From Candidatus Gastranaerophilales bacterium (GTDB lineage Bacteria; Cyanobacteriota; Vampirovibrionia; Gastranaerophilales; Gastranaerophilaceae), in assembly GCA_900769355.1 (NCBI GenBank), contig CAAGGG010000005.1:1-64000 (forward strand): 64,000 nucleotides of DNA, in the 5' to 3' direction. Positions within the stretch are counted from its first letter, which is position 1, and each line of letters begins with the position of its first letter. A program made the position numbers and the translations under genes. The notes beneath the pieces were generated by a model. The model did no database searches. It was not told where the DNA came from and worked only from the letters and a program-made list of their open reading frames with translations. Positions 16,391-24,775 of the stretch are shown in pieces.

Positions 16391-16665
16391 TGTCCTACGC
16401 GGACAGCGGGAACTTTTTATGGAAAAAGTTCCACAAAACCAGCCACACACTCCATTCACTAATAACTTGTAAGCTCAACTTAAAACGAGTGAACTCGCTA
16501 TATACATGTTTAACAGATTATGTAATCGTCATTACGAGCGAATAGCGAAGTAATCCAGCCTATTGAATAACTTAACCGCTCAAACAACACTCGTTTTGCT
16601 GTTTGTTTCGCTAACAAGTTATTGTTCATTCCGCTATTGTGGCATTTTGACTTCGTAATCTATTA
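16391..16665. repeat. Dispersed repeat family A, long copy with an inserted CATTACGAGCG module
   Basis: Carries CCTACGCGGACAGCGGG, the GGAACTTTTT-ATGG-AAAAAGTTCC hairpin (16409-16432), CCAGCCACAC, then a TCGTCATTACGAGCGAATAG module with AATCCAGCC (about 16525-16562). It ends with CAACACTCG, GCTAACAAGTTATTG and TTCGTAATCTATT. Compared with the copy at 2105, the GTCATTACGAG module is inserted in the middle. Confidence 0.8.
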
Positions 16666-16751
16666 TTTTATTAAGCAGCTTTTTATTCAAAAAATAACTC
16701 TCATTATTTCTTTAATTTCGTAATGAATTGTAAAAAATCCCACCCATACAC

Positions 16752-16781
16752 TTGACAATTGAATAGTTGTTCAATTATAAT
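16752..16781 (+). promoter_or_regulatory. Zinc ATPase promoter with ArsR/SmtB operator
   Basis: TTGACA at 16752-16757, 18-base spacer, TATAAT at 16776-16781. The spacer is occupied by the inverted repeat AATTGAA-TAGTTG-TTCAATT (16757-16776), the type of site bound by SmtB/CadC repressors. The regulator gene promoter (21512-21541) has the same design. Confidence 0.8.
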
Positions 16782-16815
16782 ACTATTGTAAGGTAATTTT
16801 ATTAAGGAGATTTGT

Positions 16816-18693
16816 ATGTGCGAACACAAACAAAAACCTGAACATAACCACGAATCAGAAGAATCTATGCTTCCAAGACTTATAACATCAATTATTCTTT
16901 TAGTTTTAGGTTTTTTATCTCCTGATATCTTGTGGTTAAAACCAATCATCTTTTTTGTAGCATATTTGATTATAGGTTACGAAGTTTTATTAAAAGCATT
17001 TAAAAATCTTTTAAAAAAAGATGTATTTGATGAAAACTTTTTAATGGGACTTGCAACTCTCGGTGCATTAGCCGTTGGCGAATATCCAGAAGCTGTAATG
17101 GTTATGGTTCTATACCAAATTGGGGAAATGCTTGAGGATATGGCGGTTGAAAAATCTAAGCAGTCAATTTCTTCATTGATGAATTTACGCCCCGATTACG
17201 CAAATGTCAAACTTGGTGACGACTTAGTCAAAAAATCTCCGGAAGATGTTAAAATCGGGGATATTATTGTTGTAAAAACAGGTGAAAAAATTCCTCTTGA
17301 CGGTGAAATTATTGACGGCGAGTCGTCGGTTGATGTTTCAGCTCTAACAGGAGAAAGTATTCCGAAATCGCTGAAAGTCGGAGATACTGCACTAAGTGGC
17401 GGGATTAACACAAATGGTGTTTTGACAATTCGTGTTGAAAAAGAGTTTGGCGATTCTACTGTTTCAAAAATTCTTGAATTAGTTGAAAATGCAGCCTCAA
17501 AAAAGCCAAAAACCGCAAACTTTATTACAAAATTTGCAAGATATTATACCCCTGCGGTTGTTGTCGGTGCTTTGGTTTTGACAATTTTACCACCATTGTT
17601 GGTAAACGGTGCAAGTTTCATTGTTTGGTTCAAAAGGGCATTGACGTTTCTTGTAATTTCTTGTCCTTGTGCACTTGTAATTTCTGTGCCATTAAGCTTT
17701 TTTGCCGGAATTGGCAGAGCCTCAAAATCAGGTATTTTAGTCAAAGGAGCTTGTTATATTGAACCTTTGGCAAAACCTTATGCAATCGTTTTTGACAAAA
17801 CCGGAACTTTGACAAAAGGAACATTCTCTGTCACAAATGTAAACGTTGCTGACGGTGTCGAAAAACAAGATTTGTTGCGACTTGCGGCGTTTGCGGAAAA
17901 CTATTCAAACCACCCGATTGCTCATTCCTTGAAGGCTGCGTATGGAAAAGCAATTGAGCCTGATAGAATTTCAAATGTTGTTGAGATTGCCGGAAATGGT
18001 GTCAAAGTAACAGTCGATGGAGCTGAAATTCTTGTCGGAAATAACAAATTGATGGAAAAATATTCGATAAATTATAACAAAGTTTTGGCAAACGGCTCAA
18101 TTGTTTACGTTGCAAAAAACGGCAAATTTATTGGTTCAATTGTGATTTCAGATGAGCTTAAACCTGATTCTGAACTTGCAATTCAAAAATTAAACAGTCA
18201 GGTCAAAGAAACAGTTATGCTAACAGGTGATGTCAAGGCTTCTGCTGAATTTATCGCTCAAAAGCTTGGTATCAGAAAATTTTATTCAGATCTTTTGCCG
18301 GCACAAAAGGTTGAAAAGCTTGAAGGAATTATGACTTATAAAAACGGAAGCGTAATTTTTGTAGGTGACGGGATTAATGATGCACCTGTTTTGACACGTG
18401 CAGATGTCGGTGTTGCAATGGGCGGACTCGGCTCAGATGCAGCAATTGAGGCTGCTGATGTCGTGATTATGGACGACAAAATTTTAAAAATTTCAGAAGT
18501 AATAAAGATTGCGAAAAAGACTATGTTTATAGTAAAAGAAAACATTATTTTTGCAATTGGGGTAAAACTTCTATTTTTAATCCTTGGCGGAATGGGCTTA
18601 ATCACTATGTGGGGTGCAGTCTTTGCAGACGTTGGTGTTACCCTGATTGCGATTTTGAACGCACTTCGAATATTTTCGGTAAAAAAGGCTTAA
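16816..18693 (+). CDS. Zn/Cd/Co-exporting P1B-type ATPase (ZntA/CadA-like)
   Basis: ATP-driven efflux of divalent soft metals across the inner membrane, 625 residues. The N-terminus lacks the usual ferredoxin-like GMTCxxC metal-binding domain and carries instead a short Cys/His tail (MCEHKQKPEHNHE). Visible motifs: TGES in the actuator (about 178-181), the CPC metal site in TM6 (SCPCAL, 283-285), phosphorylated Asp in DKTGT (about 327), the HP motif (366-367) and GDGINDAP (about 517-524). RBS AAGGAGATTTGT. Transcription is predicted to be held by the ArsR/SmtB protein encoded at 21155-21505. ComEC starts 45 bp downstream with no terminator between, so it may be read through. Confidence 0.93.
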   Translation: MCEHKQKPEHNHESEESMLPRLITSIILLVLGFLSPDILWLKPIIFFVAYLIIGYEVLLKAFKNLLKKDVFDENFLMGLATLGALAVGEYPEAVMVMVLYQIGEMLEDMAVEKSKQSISSLMNLRPDYANVKLGDDLVKKSPEDVKIGDIIVVKTGEKIPLDGEIIDGESSVDVSALTGESIPKSLKVGDTALSGGINTNGVLTIRVEKEFGDSTVSKILELVENAASKKPKTANFITKFARYYTPAVVVGALVLTILPPLLVNGASFIVWFKRALTFLVISCPCALVISVPLSFFAGIGRASKSGILVKGACYIEPLAKPYAIVFDKTGTLTKGTFSVTNVNVADGVEKQDLLRLAAFAENYSNHPIAHSLKAAYGKAIEPDRISNVVEIAGNGVKVTVDGAEILVGNNKLMEKYSINYNKVLANGSIVYVAKNGKFIGSIVISDELKPDSELAIQKLNSQVKETVMLTGDVKASAEFIAQKLGIRKFYSDLLPAQKVEKLEGIMTYKNGSVIFVGDGINDAPVLTRADVGVAMGGLGSDAAIEAADVVIMDDKILKISEVIKIAKKTMFIVKENIIFAIGVKLLFLILGGMGLITMWGAVFADVGVTLIAILNALRIFSVKKA

Positions 18694-18738
18694 TAAAAGC
18701 TTAAATCCCTTACTGTTTATATTAAAATCTTAGTATAA

Positions 18739-21123
18739 ATGATAAGGGATTTTTTAACGACAGCTTTACAGAACAAAAACACTGCAATGTTTATCACTGC
18801 AATTGTTTTTATGTGCGGAATTCTCTCTTATTTCAACGACAACGGACTCGTTTTTGCGGGAATAATTAGCATTTTGGCAATTGTTGCAATTTTAAAGAAT
18901 TTCATTCCAAACAAATATGTTCTTTTGTGGTTATTTGTCTTTTATTTTGGCTTTTTTAACTCTTGTTTAAGGATTAAAACGACTGACAACCTCGCATCTT
19001 TTGCACCTGAAAAAGCGACAATTCAAGGGCAAATAGTAAGTATCCCAAACAGCAATTCACCGAATAAAACGAAATTTTTCTTTAAAGTTAAAAAGATTAA
19101 TAATGAGCTGACGAGTGGAAAAACCCTTGTAACGTATTCAGGAAATGGTATCGAAAAACTTCAAATCGGTGATGAATATGAGTTGTACGGAAAGCTACAA
19201 ACCCCTTTTAAGGCGGGCAATCCGTCACAATTTGATTATGGAAAATATTTGAGAAATTTTGATACTTTCTCTGTGTTTTATGCTAAAAGTGCAAACAACT
19301 TAAACTCCAAACTTACGCCAAAGTGGAAGTTTTTGCAAAGCTTGAACAAAGTTAGAGATAGAATTGTGACGGTTCACGCACAGTATTTGAAGTCGCCTAA
19401 CCTTGAAATCCTTGGCGGAATTGTCTTTGGTGACGACGCTGTTGCTCCTCCTGATTATATAAAAACGAGTTTTGTAAACTCCGGTTTGTTACATATTTTG
19501 GCTGCGTCCGGCATGAACGTTGCTTTTATCTATGGATTTTGGGTGTTTTTTATGAAAAAACTGAGATGCCCATTTAAACTTACTGTGCTATCAGGCATTG
19601 GGATAATTATAATTTACACGCTGATGACCGGACTTGGAGCATCTGTAATTCGTGCTGCACTTATGTTAATTTTAATTCTTCTCGGGAAATTGATTGACCG
19701 CGACGCTCATACTGTGTCACTTTTGGCTTTTGTTGCTGTGATAATGCTAATTTACAACCCCGCGTATATTAATGATGTCGGATTTCAGCTTTCATTTATC
19801 GTAACATTTGGTCTTTTGACGACGGCAAACGTGATTTTTGAACGGTTTAAAGACTCAAAAATCCCTCAATGGCTGATTGGTGCTGCACTTATTCCTGTAA
19901 TTGCACAAATTTGGGTTGCGCCGATACAAATGTTCTATTTTAATACGTTTAGTACGTATTCAGTATTTGCAAATGTTTGCAGTATGCCGTTTTTGAGTGT
20001 GATAAGTTTTGGCGGATTTGTAAGCTCTATTCTTGCAGCTTTTTCACCGTTTACGGATAAAATTTGCATGGTTATGGATTTTATCTTGAACTACTTTTTG
20101 CACGCAATTGTCTTTATTTCAAAATTTTTCTCAACCCTTTCTCATTCTTTGATTTCGACATCACACCCTAGTGTGTTCCAGATAATTCTTTATTATGCAA
20201 TAATTTTCCTATTTACACTGTCTATCAAAATTGGTTTTAGCAAAAAATTGGCAATTACAATTGCTGGAATTTGTCTTGTACTGGCAGGCAGTTTTATTAC
20301 AATACCATCAAAAAGTCTTGATATAATTGCGTTTGACGTGCAAAATGCAGACTGTTTCCTAATAAAAACTCCAGAAAACAAATATTTTATCATTGATACC
20401 GGAAGAGCTGGCTACAATGGAGGCAAAGCTCAGGCAAATTCGATTATTATCAAATATTTGAAAGATAGAGGCATAAAAAATATTGAAGGGTTGATTATTA
20501 CGCACTTTGACAACGATCACTCAGGTGGTGCGACTGATATAATGAAGAGTTTAAGGGTTAAGAAGGTCTATTTGAACTCTTATTCTGATGATTCTATGAC
20601 CTCTAAAAATATTTACAAAACGATTGAAAAACTCGGGATAAATTCGCAAATTCCGACTAACAATAATTCGATTTATGCTGAAAAAGACCTGAATTTGAAA
20701 ACATACTTTATCAACTCTGAAACGGATAACGAAAAATCTATTATAACCCTTTTGAGCTACAAGGATTTTGATATGCTGTTTACGGGTGATGCTGGCGTAA
20801 AGGCGTTTAAAGAGCTCAAAAATTCTCTACCAAGAAATGTTGAAGTCCTGAAAGTCGGGCACCATGGCGGTCCAAGAGTAGTAAATAATGATATGTTAGA
20901 TTATTTTAAAACACAGGTTTCTATAATTTCGACAGGACCAAATGCTTTTGGTCACCCAAATCGTGGAACTTTGGATTTATTGAGAAATACTGAAATTTAC
21001 AGAACCGACAGACATAATTCAATAAAAATAACATCAGATGGTAAATCTTACAACATCTTGACTTATAATAAGCACAAAAAGAAATACGTTTTTTCAAAAA
21101 GTTTGGAAGTAATAAAGCCTTGA
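18739..21123 (+). CDS. comEC: ComEC/Rec2 DNA-uptake channel protein
   Basis: Inner-membrane channel that passes single-stranded DNA into the cell during natural transformation, 794 residues. The N-terminal membrane part with an OB-like soluble domain (about 75-165) is followed by the Competence domain (about 220-490), which has LHILAASGMNVAFIYGF and GASVIRAALM. The C-terminal metallo-beta-lactamase-like domain (about 535-790) has ITHFDNDHSGG, FTGDAG and VGHHGG. The metal motif reads H-F-D-N-D-H, as usual for this family. No SD precedes the ATG (AATCTTAGTATAA), so the start is less certain. Convergent with arsR. It lies between the metal ATPase and its regulator, perhaps by insertion or shared transcription. 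Confidence 0.93.
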   Translation: MIRDFLTTALQNKNTAMFITAIVFMCGILSYFNDNGLVFAGIISILAIVAILKNFIPNKYVLLWLFVFYFGFFNSCLRIKTTDNLASFAPEKATIQGQIVSIPNSNSPNKTKFFFKVKKINNELTSGKTLVTYSGNGIEKLQIGDEYELYGKLQTPFKAGNPSQFDYGKYLRNFDTFSVFYAKSANNLNSKLTPKWKFLQSLNKVRDRIVTVHAQYLKSPNLEILGGIVFGDDAVAPPDYIKTSFVNSGLLHILAASGMNVAFIYGFWVFFMKKLRCPFKLTVLSGIGIIIIYTLMTGLGASVIRAALMLILILLGKLIDRDAHTVSLLAFVAVIMLIYNPAYINDVGFQLSFIVTFGLLTTANVIFERFKDSKIPQWLIGAALIPVIAQIWVAPIQMFYFNTFSTYSVFANVCSMPFLSVISFGGFVSSILAAFSPFTDKICMVMDFILNYFLHAIVFISKFFSTLSHSLISTSHPSVFQIILYYAIIFLFTLSIKIGFSKKLAITIAGICLVLAGSFITIPSKSLDIIAFDVQNADCFLIKTPENKYFIIDTGRAGYNGGKAQANSIIIKYLKDRGIKNIEGLIITHFDNDHSGGATDIMKSLRVKKVYLNSYSDDSMTSKNIYKTIEKLGINSQIPTNNNSIYAEKDLNLKTYFINSETDNEKSIITLLSYKDFDMLFTGDAGVKAFKELKNSLPRNVEVLKVGHHGGPRVVNNDMLDYFKTQVSIISTGPNAFGHPNRGTLDLLRNTEIYRTDRHNSIKITSDGKSYNILTYNKHKKKYVFSKSLEVIKP

Positions 21124-21154
21124 TATAACGCTCTCGACGACAAAAGCGTATAAA

Positions 21155-21505
21155 TTATTCTTTGACGTGATCCAATGCCATCTGCAAAATAACTTTTACG
21201 TGGTTGTCATTTAAGGAATAGTAGACATTTTTGCCACGTTTTTCAGCTTTGACAAGTTTTGCTGTTCTGAGGGTCTTTAATTGATGAGATACAGCAGACT
21301 TTGTCATATCAAGCAATACAGCCAAATCGTTTACACATAAATCCGCTTCTTCCAAAGCCCATAAAAGTCGAATTCTTGTGCTGTCACCCATAACCTTAAA
21401 AAAGTCTGAAAGGTCGTATAATTCAGTCAAATCAGGCATGATAGGTGCGATTTTTTCGACTAAATCAAAATTAATCGCTTCGCAATCTGTTTTTTTGTAA
21501 TCCAT
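21155..21505 (-). CDS. ArsR/SmtB-family metal-sensing repressor, zinc type
   Basis: Winged-helix repressor released from DNA by metal. I place the start at ATG 21505 (MDYKKTDCEA, 116 residues). The longer frame starting at 21541 would use the -35 box as a start codon. HTH at about 56-80 (CVNDLAVLLDMTKSAVSHQLKTL). The C-terminal helix has D100-x-H102 and H113-x-x-E116, the pattern of the alpha-5 zinc site of CzrA/SmtB. An alpha-3 CVC site is absent (LCVND). The -10 box ends six bases before the ATG, so the mRNA is probably leaderless. Its promoter carries the same operator as the metal ATPase, pointing to autoregulation plus control of the ATPase. Confidence 0.92.
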   Translation of the reverse strand: MDYKKTDCEAINFDLVEKIAPIMPDLTELYDLSDFFKVMGDSTRIRLLWALEEADLCVNDLAVLLDMTKSAVSHQLKTLRTAKLVKAEKRGKNVYYSLNDNHVKVILQMALDHVKE

Positions 21506-21511
21506 AATTTG

Positions 21512-21541
21512 ATTATAATTTAATAGTTGTTCAATTGTCAA
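21512..21541 (-). promoter_or_regulatory. arsR promoter with embedded operator; leaderless start
   Basis: On minus: TTGACA (21541-21536), 18-base spacer, TATAAT (21517-21512), then six bases and ATG at 21505. The spacer holds AATTGAA-CAACTA-TTAAATT, nearly the same as in the ATPase promoter. Confidence 0.8.
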
Positions 21542-21564
21542 ACTTGTTTACTGTGCGAACATAT

Positions 21565-21597
21565 AAAAAAGAGCCTTTGAATTTCTTCAAAGGCTCG
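21565..21597 (-). terminator. Terminator of the lytic transglycosylase gene
   Basis: Perfect 11-bp stem, GAGCCTTTGAA at 21571-21581 with TTCAAAGGCTC at 21586-21596, followed on minus by six Ts. Confidence 0.85.
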
Positions 21598-21622
21598 TGA
21601 TTTTTACAAATTTTACGTTTTG

Positions 21623-22270
21623 CTAGATTGCAATAGAAAGAGCTTCAAGCTTCAATTCTATTGGCTTTTCCTCAAGAACTTCTACCTTCAATTCCTTTGC
21701 ATCAACAACCTTAGCTTGAGCCGGTTTGTGAGTTACAACAGGTTTTGGAGTAACAGCTTTTGGTTTTTGTGCTACATAAGCACCTTGTCTAACTTTAGCA
21801 ACAACCGGATCCGGTGTGTGTTTTTGTCTGTTAACATCAGTCATAATTGTGCTTACAAAACGTCTTGTTTCAGCATAAGGTGGAACTGATCTGTATTTTT
21901 TTACGTTGCCCGGACCTGCATTGTACGCTGCGAGTGCTAGTTCAACTGAACCGAACATATTGTACATTTTCTTGTAGTAAGCAATACCTGCTTTAATGTT
22001 TTCGTTCATTGAATAAGGGTTGTAGCCCATTCTTCTAGCTGTTGACGGCATTAGTTGGAAAACTCCGACTGCACCGTGTGAACTTCTTGCTTCATGGCGA
22101 AATCCTGATTCTTTGCGTGCAATACTTAGTGCAATCGCAGGATCTACGCCCATTTCAATAGCGTGTTTGACTATTGTTGCTTTTACAGAGTTGACGTCAG
22201 AGGCTTGGCATTGCGCATGGCAAAGAAGCATACACGCAAGTGTAAAAGTTAAAACTAATAGTTTTCTCAA
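21623..22270 (-). CDS. Lytic transglycosylase, SLT domain (goose-lysozyme fold)
   Basis: Periplasmic enzyme that cuts peptidoglycan between MurNAc and GlcNAc with 1,6-anhydro ring formation. 215 residues: signal peptide about 1-23 (MRKLLVLTFTLACMLLCHAQ), then the SLT domain about 28-135 with the catalytic Glu54 in ARKESGF. Conserved GAVGVFQLMPSTA (67-79) and ALAAYNAGPGNV (112-123) follow. The C-terminal 70 residues are Lys/Pro/Val-rich (KAVTPKPVVTHKPAQAK), a flexible tail. Two cysteines near the cleavage site (C17, C21) leave room for a lipoprotein, but no clean lipobox is seen. Stand-alone gene with its own terminator. Confidence 0.92.
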   Translation of the reverse strand: MRKLLVLTFTLACMLLCHAQCQASDVNSVKATIVKHAIEMGVDPAIALSIARKESGFRHEARSSHGAVGVFQLMPSTARRMGYNPYSMNENIKAGIAYYKKMYNMFGSVELALAAYNAGPGNVKKYRSVPPYAETRRFVSTIMTDVNRQKHTPDPVVAKVRQGAYVAQKPKAVTPKPVVTHKPAQAKVVDAKELKVEVLEEKPIELKLEALSIAI

Positions 22271-22575
22271 AATGTAATCCTCTATATTGTAAATTGAAAT
22301 CCCTAAAAATTCCCTAACGACCTGTTTCTACAACAAAGTCAAAAACTTTCAGAGATATTTTATACACCTATATTACTACAAAAATTTTATTTTTCAACCC
22401 CAACTAGAGAACATGCACAGAGACGAACAGGCTAAATACAAGACTATGCGCCTTTTTAAGTGTGTTTGTAACAATTATTAAATAACAGTAATTAATCTTA
22501 TTTTTAATAAGCTATAAAAAAAATTTTGTTTATGCTATAATTCTTACACTGACTATAAAACGAGAGGAAAATATT

Positions 22576-23379
22576 ATGGAAAACAAAAAATTAGCAGACA
22601 TTGGTGTTTTTGGCGGATCAGGTTTTTACAAATTTTTGGAAAATATTGAAGAAGTTCGTGTAGAAACTCCTTACGGAATGCCTAGTGACAGCCTTTTTAT
22701 CGGTACTGTCGGAGAACATAAAGTTGCATTTATGCCAAGACATGGCAGAAACCATACTATTTTGCCTCATTTGATTAATTACAGAGCAAATGTTTGGGCT
22801 ATGAAATCTGTTGGTTGCGAAAGGGTTATTTCTCCATGTGCTGCCGGAAGTTTGCAGAAACATGTTAAACCAGGTGATTTTGTAATTTGCGATCAGTTTG
22901 TAGATTGGACAGATGGCAGAAAAACAACTTTCTTTGAAGGGCCTATTGTTACTCACCCATCAGCAGCAGAAACATACTGTCCTGAACTTCGCGAACTTGC
23001 AATTAAAACAGCAAAAGAACTTGGAATTTCTGTTCACGAAAACGGAACTGTTGTTGTAATTAACGGTCCAAGATTTTCAACCAAAGCAGAATCAAAATTC
23101 TTTACAAATCAAGGCTGGGAAGTTATCAATATGACAGCGTTCCCAGAAGCTTACCTTGTTAAAGAAATGGATATGTGTCCGTTGAATATTTCTCTAATTA
23201 CTGACTATGATGCAGGCTTGGTTGGAGATGTTCCACCAGTATCTCATCACGAAGTTATTGAGGTGTTCAATTCTAACGTTGCACATTTGAAAGAATTGCT
23301 CTTTAAGATGATTGAAAATATTCCTGTATCAAGAGAAAATTGTTCTTGTGCAAATACTAAAAACTCTTCTCAATTATAG
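22576..23379 (+). CDS. mtnP: S-methyl-5'-thioadenosine phosphorylase
   Basis: Cleaves methylthioadenosine (by-product of polyamine and SAM metabolism) with phosphate to adenine and methylthioribose-1-phosphate. 267 residues of the PNP/MTAP fold. Phosphate-binding and nucleoside-binding motifs are seen: GVFGGSGFY (11-19), MPRHGRNHTILPH, SPCAAGSLQ, ICDQFVDWT and GPRFSTKAES. The family signature NMTAFPEAYLVKEM favours MTAP over plain PNP. An MTI-phosphorylase variant is possible. RBS GAGAGGAAAAT; a TATAAT lies about 40 bases upstream. YggT follows after 15 bases, so they probably form an operon. Confidence 0.92.
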   Translation: MENKKLADIGVFGGSGFYKFLENIEEVRVETPYGMPSDSLFIGTVGEHKVAFMPRHGRNHTILPHLINYRANVWAMKSVGCERVISPCAAGSLQKHVKPGDFVICDQFVDWTDGRKTTFFEGPIVTHPSAAETYCPELRELAIKTAKELGISVHENGTVVVINGPRFSTKAESKFFTNQGWEVINMTAFPEAYLVKEMDMCPLNISLITDYDAGLVGDVPPVSHHEVIEVFNSNVAHLKELLFKMIENIPVSRENCSCANTKNSSQL

Positions 23380-23394
23380 AAATAAGGTGACAAA

Positions 23395-23664
23395 ATGATT
23401 GACAATTTGATTTTTGTAGTAAATAACTTTTTTCAAATATACTTTTGGCTAATTCTTGTGCGTTGCCTGTTGAGCTTTGTTCGCACTATTGATTGGTATA
23501 AACAACCGTTCGCCGGAATAAAAGACGTAACGGATTTATATTTGAACTTGTTCAGAAGAATCGTACCGCCATTCGGCGGATTGGATTTTTCGCCGATAAT
23601 TGCAGTTATTGCATTACAAATTTTGAATTATGTAATCATTTTTGCACTCTTGGCATTAAAATAA
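23395..23664 (+). CDS. YggT-family membrane protein
   Basis: 89 residues with two hydrophobic segments (about 4-24 and 67-87) and the YggT hallmarks: RCLLSFVRTIDWYKQPFAGI, TDLYLNLFRRIVPPFGGLDFSPIIAVIALQ-type central turn. The family is widespread, linked to cell division and envelope homeostasis, and its biochemical role is not settled. RBS AATAAGGTGACAAA. It is followed by a hairpin terminator. Confidence 0.88.
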   Translation: MIDNLIFVVNNFFQIYFWLILVRCLLSFVRTIDWYKQPFAGIKDVTDLYLNLFRRIVPPFGGLDFSPIIAVIALQILNYVIIFALLALK

Positions 23665-23687
23665 TATTTAAAAACAATTTTTAAAAT

Positions 23688-23722
23688 ATAAGCCCTGCAC
23701 ATATTGAGTGTGGGGCTTTTAG
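23688..23722 (+). terminator. Terminator after yggT
   Basis: AAGCCCTGCAC (23690-23700) pairs with GTGTGGGGCTT (23708-23718) with two wobble pairs and a 7-base loop, then TTTTAG. It ends against the stop codon of the convergent gene. Confidence 0.65.
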
Positions 23723-24699
23723 AATATTTGGCTGTTTTGTGATTTGTTAAAAATTTCGATTGCCCGTTGAATTTTCTCTCTGTCGGGAGTTTTAGGATTT
23801 TTAATTTTCTCTTGCAAATTTTCAAGAAATGGTTGCAAATCTTTTTCTGGGTTTCTGTGCATAAGTTTTTTAAAATAACGTAATGTCACTTTATCATTAA
23901 TGAAATTTGGGAATTTGACACAACCACCAATATCGTACAATTTCCCGTTAATTTTTTCATTCGTAACGTCGGTGTAGAATATTTTAAACAAATTTTCAAA
24001 ATCCACAGGGGCTGTCGTCTGGTGAATATTTTTGTCTGCAAATTCTGTTAAAGAATATCCGTTTTCAACATCTGAAATATAATGCCTTGTAAATTGAGTT
24101 TTGTCCATTTTATGCCCGATTGCGTTTTTTAAAAAAGTCCAAATATTGGCTTCTGCGTAGGAGCCTTGGTTCCGTTTTAAAGATGGAACTGGGCATGATA
24201 TATGATGAAAAACCTTCAATGCTTTATCATGCATTATTTTCCCATTTTTGTCAGTCATTGAAAGCTTGAAAGTGTTTCCCCAACAGCCTTTTCCAATATA
24301 AGACAATTTTGCTTTCACATCTTTTGGTACAACGCCTTTCAGGGTTTTATTCATTAAATTTGAGATATCTTTTTCAATAAGTTTTAAATCTTGTGGATCA
24401 AGATCTTCAAACCCGTATTGGATAATATTATTTTCTTTGCATTGTTTGTAAAGTACACGAATATATTTTGTAGTATTTGCAAGTCCTTTTTGAAATTCTT
24501 TAATTTTAGTCCCTCGTTCAGATTTGTCGAAAAGATTAATGATTTCATTTGGTAGATTTCCCAGTAGTTTATTCTTTGCATTTGGAACAAATGAGTCGTA
24601 TGTTCGATAATTGTAGTCACGCTTAAAAAAGCGTTTAAGCCTACTTGGGTAGCATTTTTCGTAATTTACACTAGGAACTTTTCTCAACATACTTTTCAT
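23719..24699 (-). CDS. Protein kinase-like fold protein (326 aa)
   Basis: No close family recognised, but the order of motifs fits a divergent protein kinase. A glycine-rich loop IGKGCWGNTFKL (135-146) is followed by a VAIK-like lysine in ALKVFHH (K162). An alpha-C glutamate is in SYAEANIW (E183). The hinge-like stretch GYSLTEFADKN (214-224) comes next, and then D244-V-T-N247 and a DFG-like LYDIGG (D256). The spacing of the catalytic loop is shorter than in canonical kinases, so activity may be lost or the fold may be closer to effector-type kinases. The first 120 residues are helical and basic. No signal peptide. No SD is clear before the ATG (CACCTAACTT). Divergent from trkA. Phosphorylation of any target is inference. 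Confidence 0.55.
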   Translation of the reverse strand: MKSMLRKVPSVNYEKCYPSRLKRFFKRDYNYRTYDSFVPNAKNKLLGNLPNEIINLFDKSERGTKIKEFQKGLANTTKYIRVLYKQCKENNIIQYGFEDLDPQDLKLIEKDISNLMNKTLKGVVPKDVKAKLSYIGKGCWGNTFKLSMTDKNGKIMHDKALKVFHHISCPVPSLKRNQGSYAEANIWTFLKNAIGHKMDKTQFTRHYISDVENGYSLTEFADKNIHQTTAPVDFENLFKIFYTDVTNEKINGKLYDIGGCVKFPNFINDKVTLRYFKKLMHRNPEKDLQPFLENLQEKIKNPKTPDREKIQRAIEIFNKSQNSQIF

Positions 24700-24740
24700 A
24701 AGTTAGGTGAAGATTAAAAATTGCCTTTATTTACATTTAC

Positions 24741-24769
24741 TTGTAAAAAATGTTTACTTAATATATAAT
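24741..24769 (+). promoter_or_regulatory. trkA promoter, leaderless start
   Basis: TTGTAA at 24741-24746, 17-base spacer, TATAAT at 24764-24769, six bases, ATG 24776. No Shine-Dalgarno. Confidence 0.65.
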
Positions 24770-24775
24770 TCACTT

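Noticed and set aside
21506..21541. N-terminal extension of ArsR from TTG 21541
   Set aside because: This segment is the promoter itself (-35, operator and -10).
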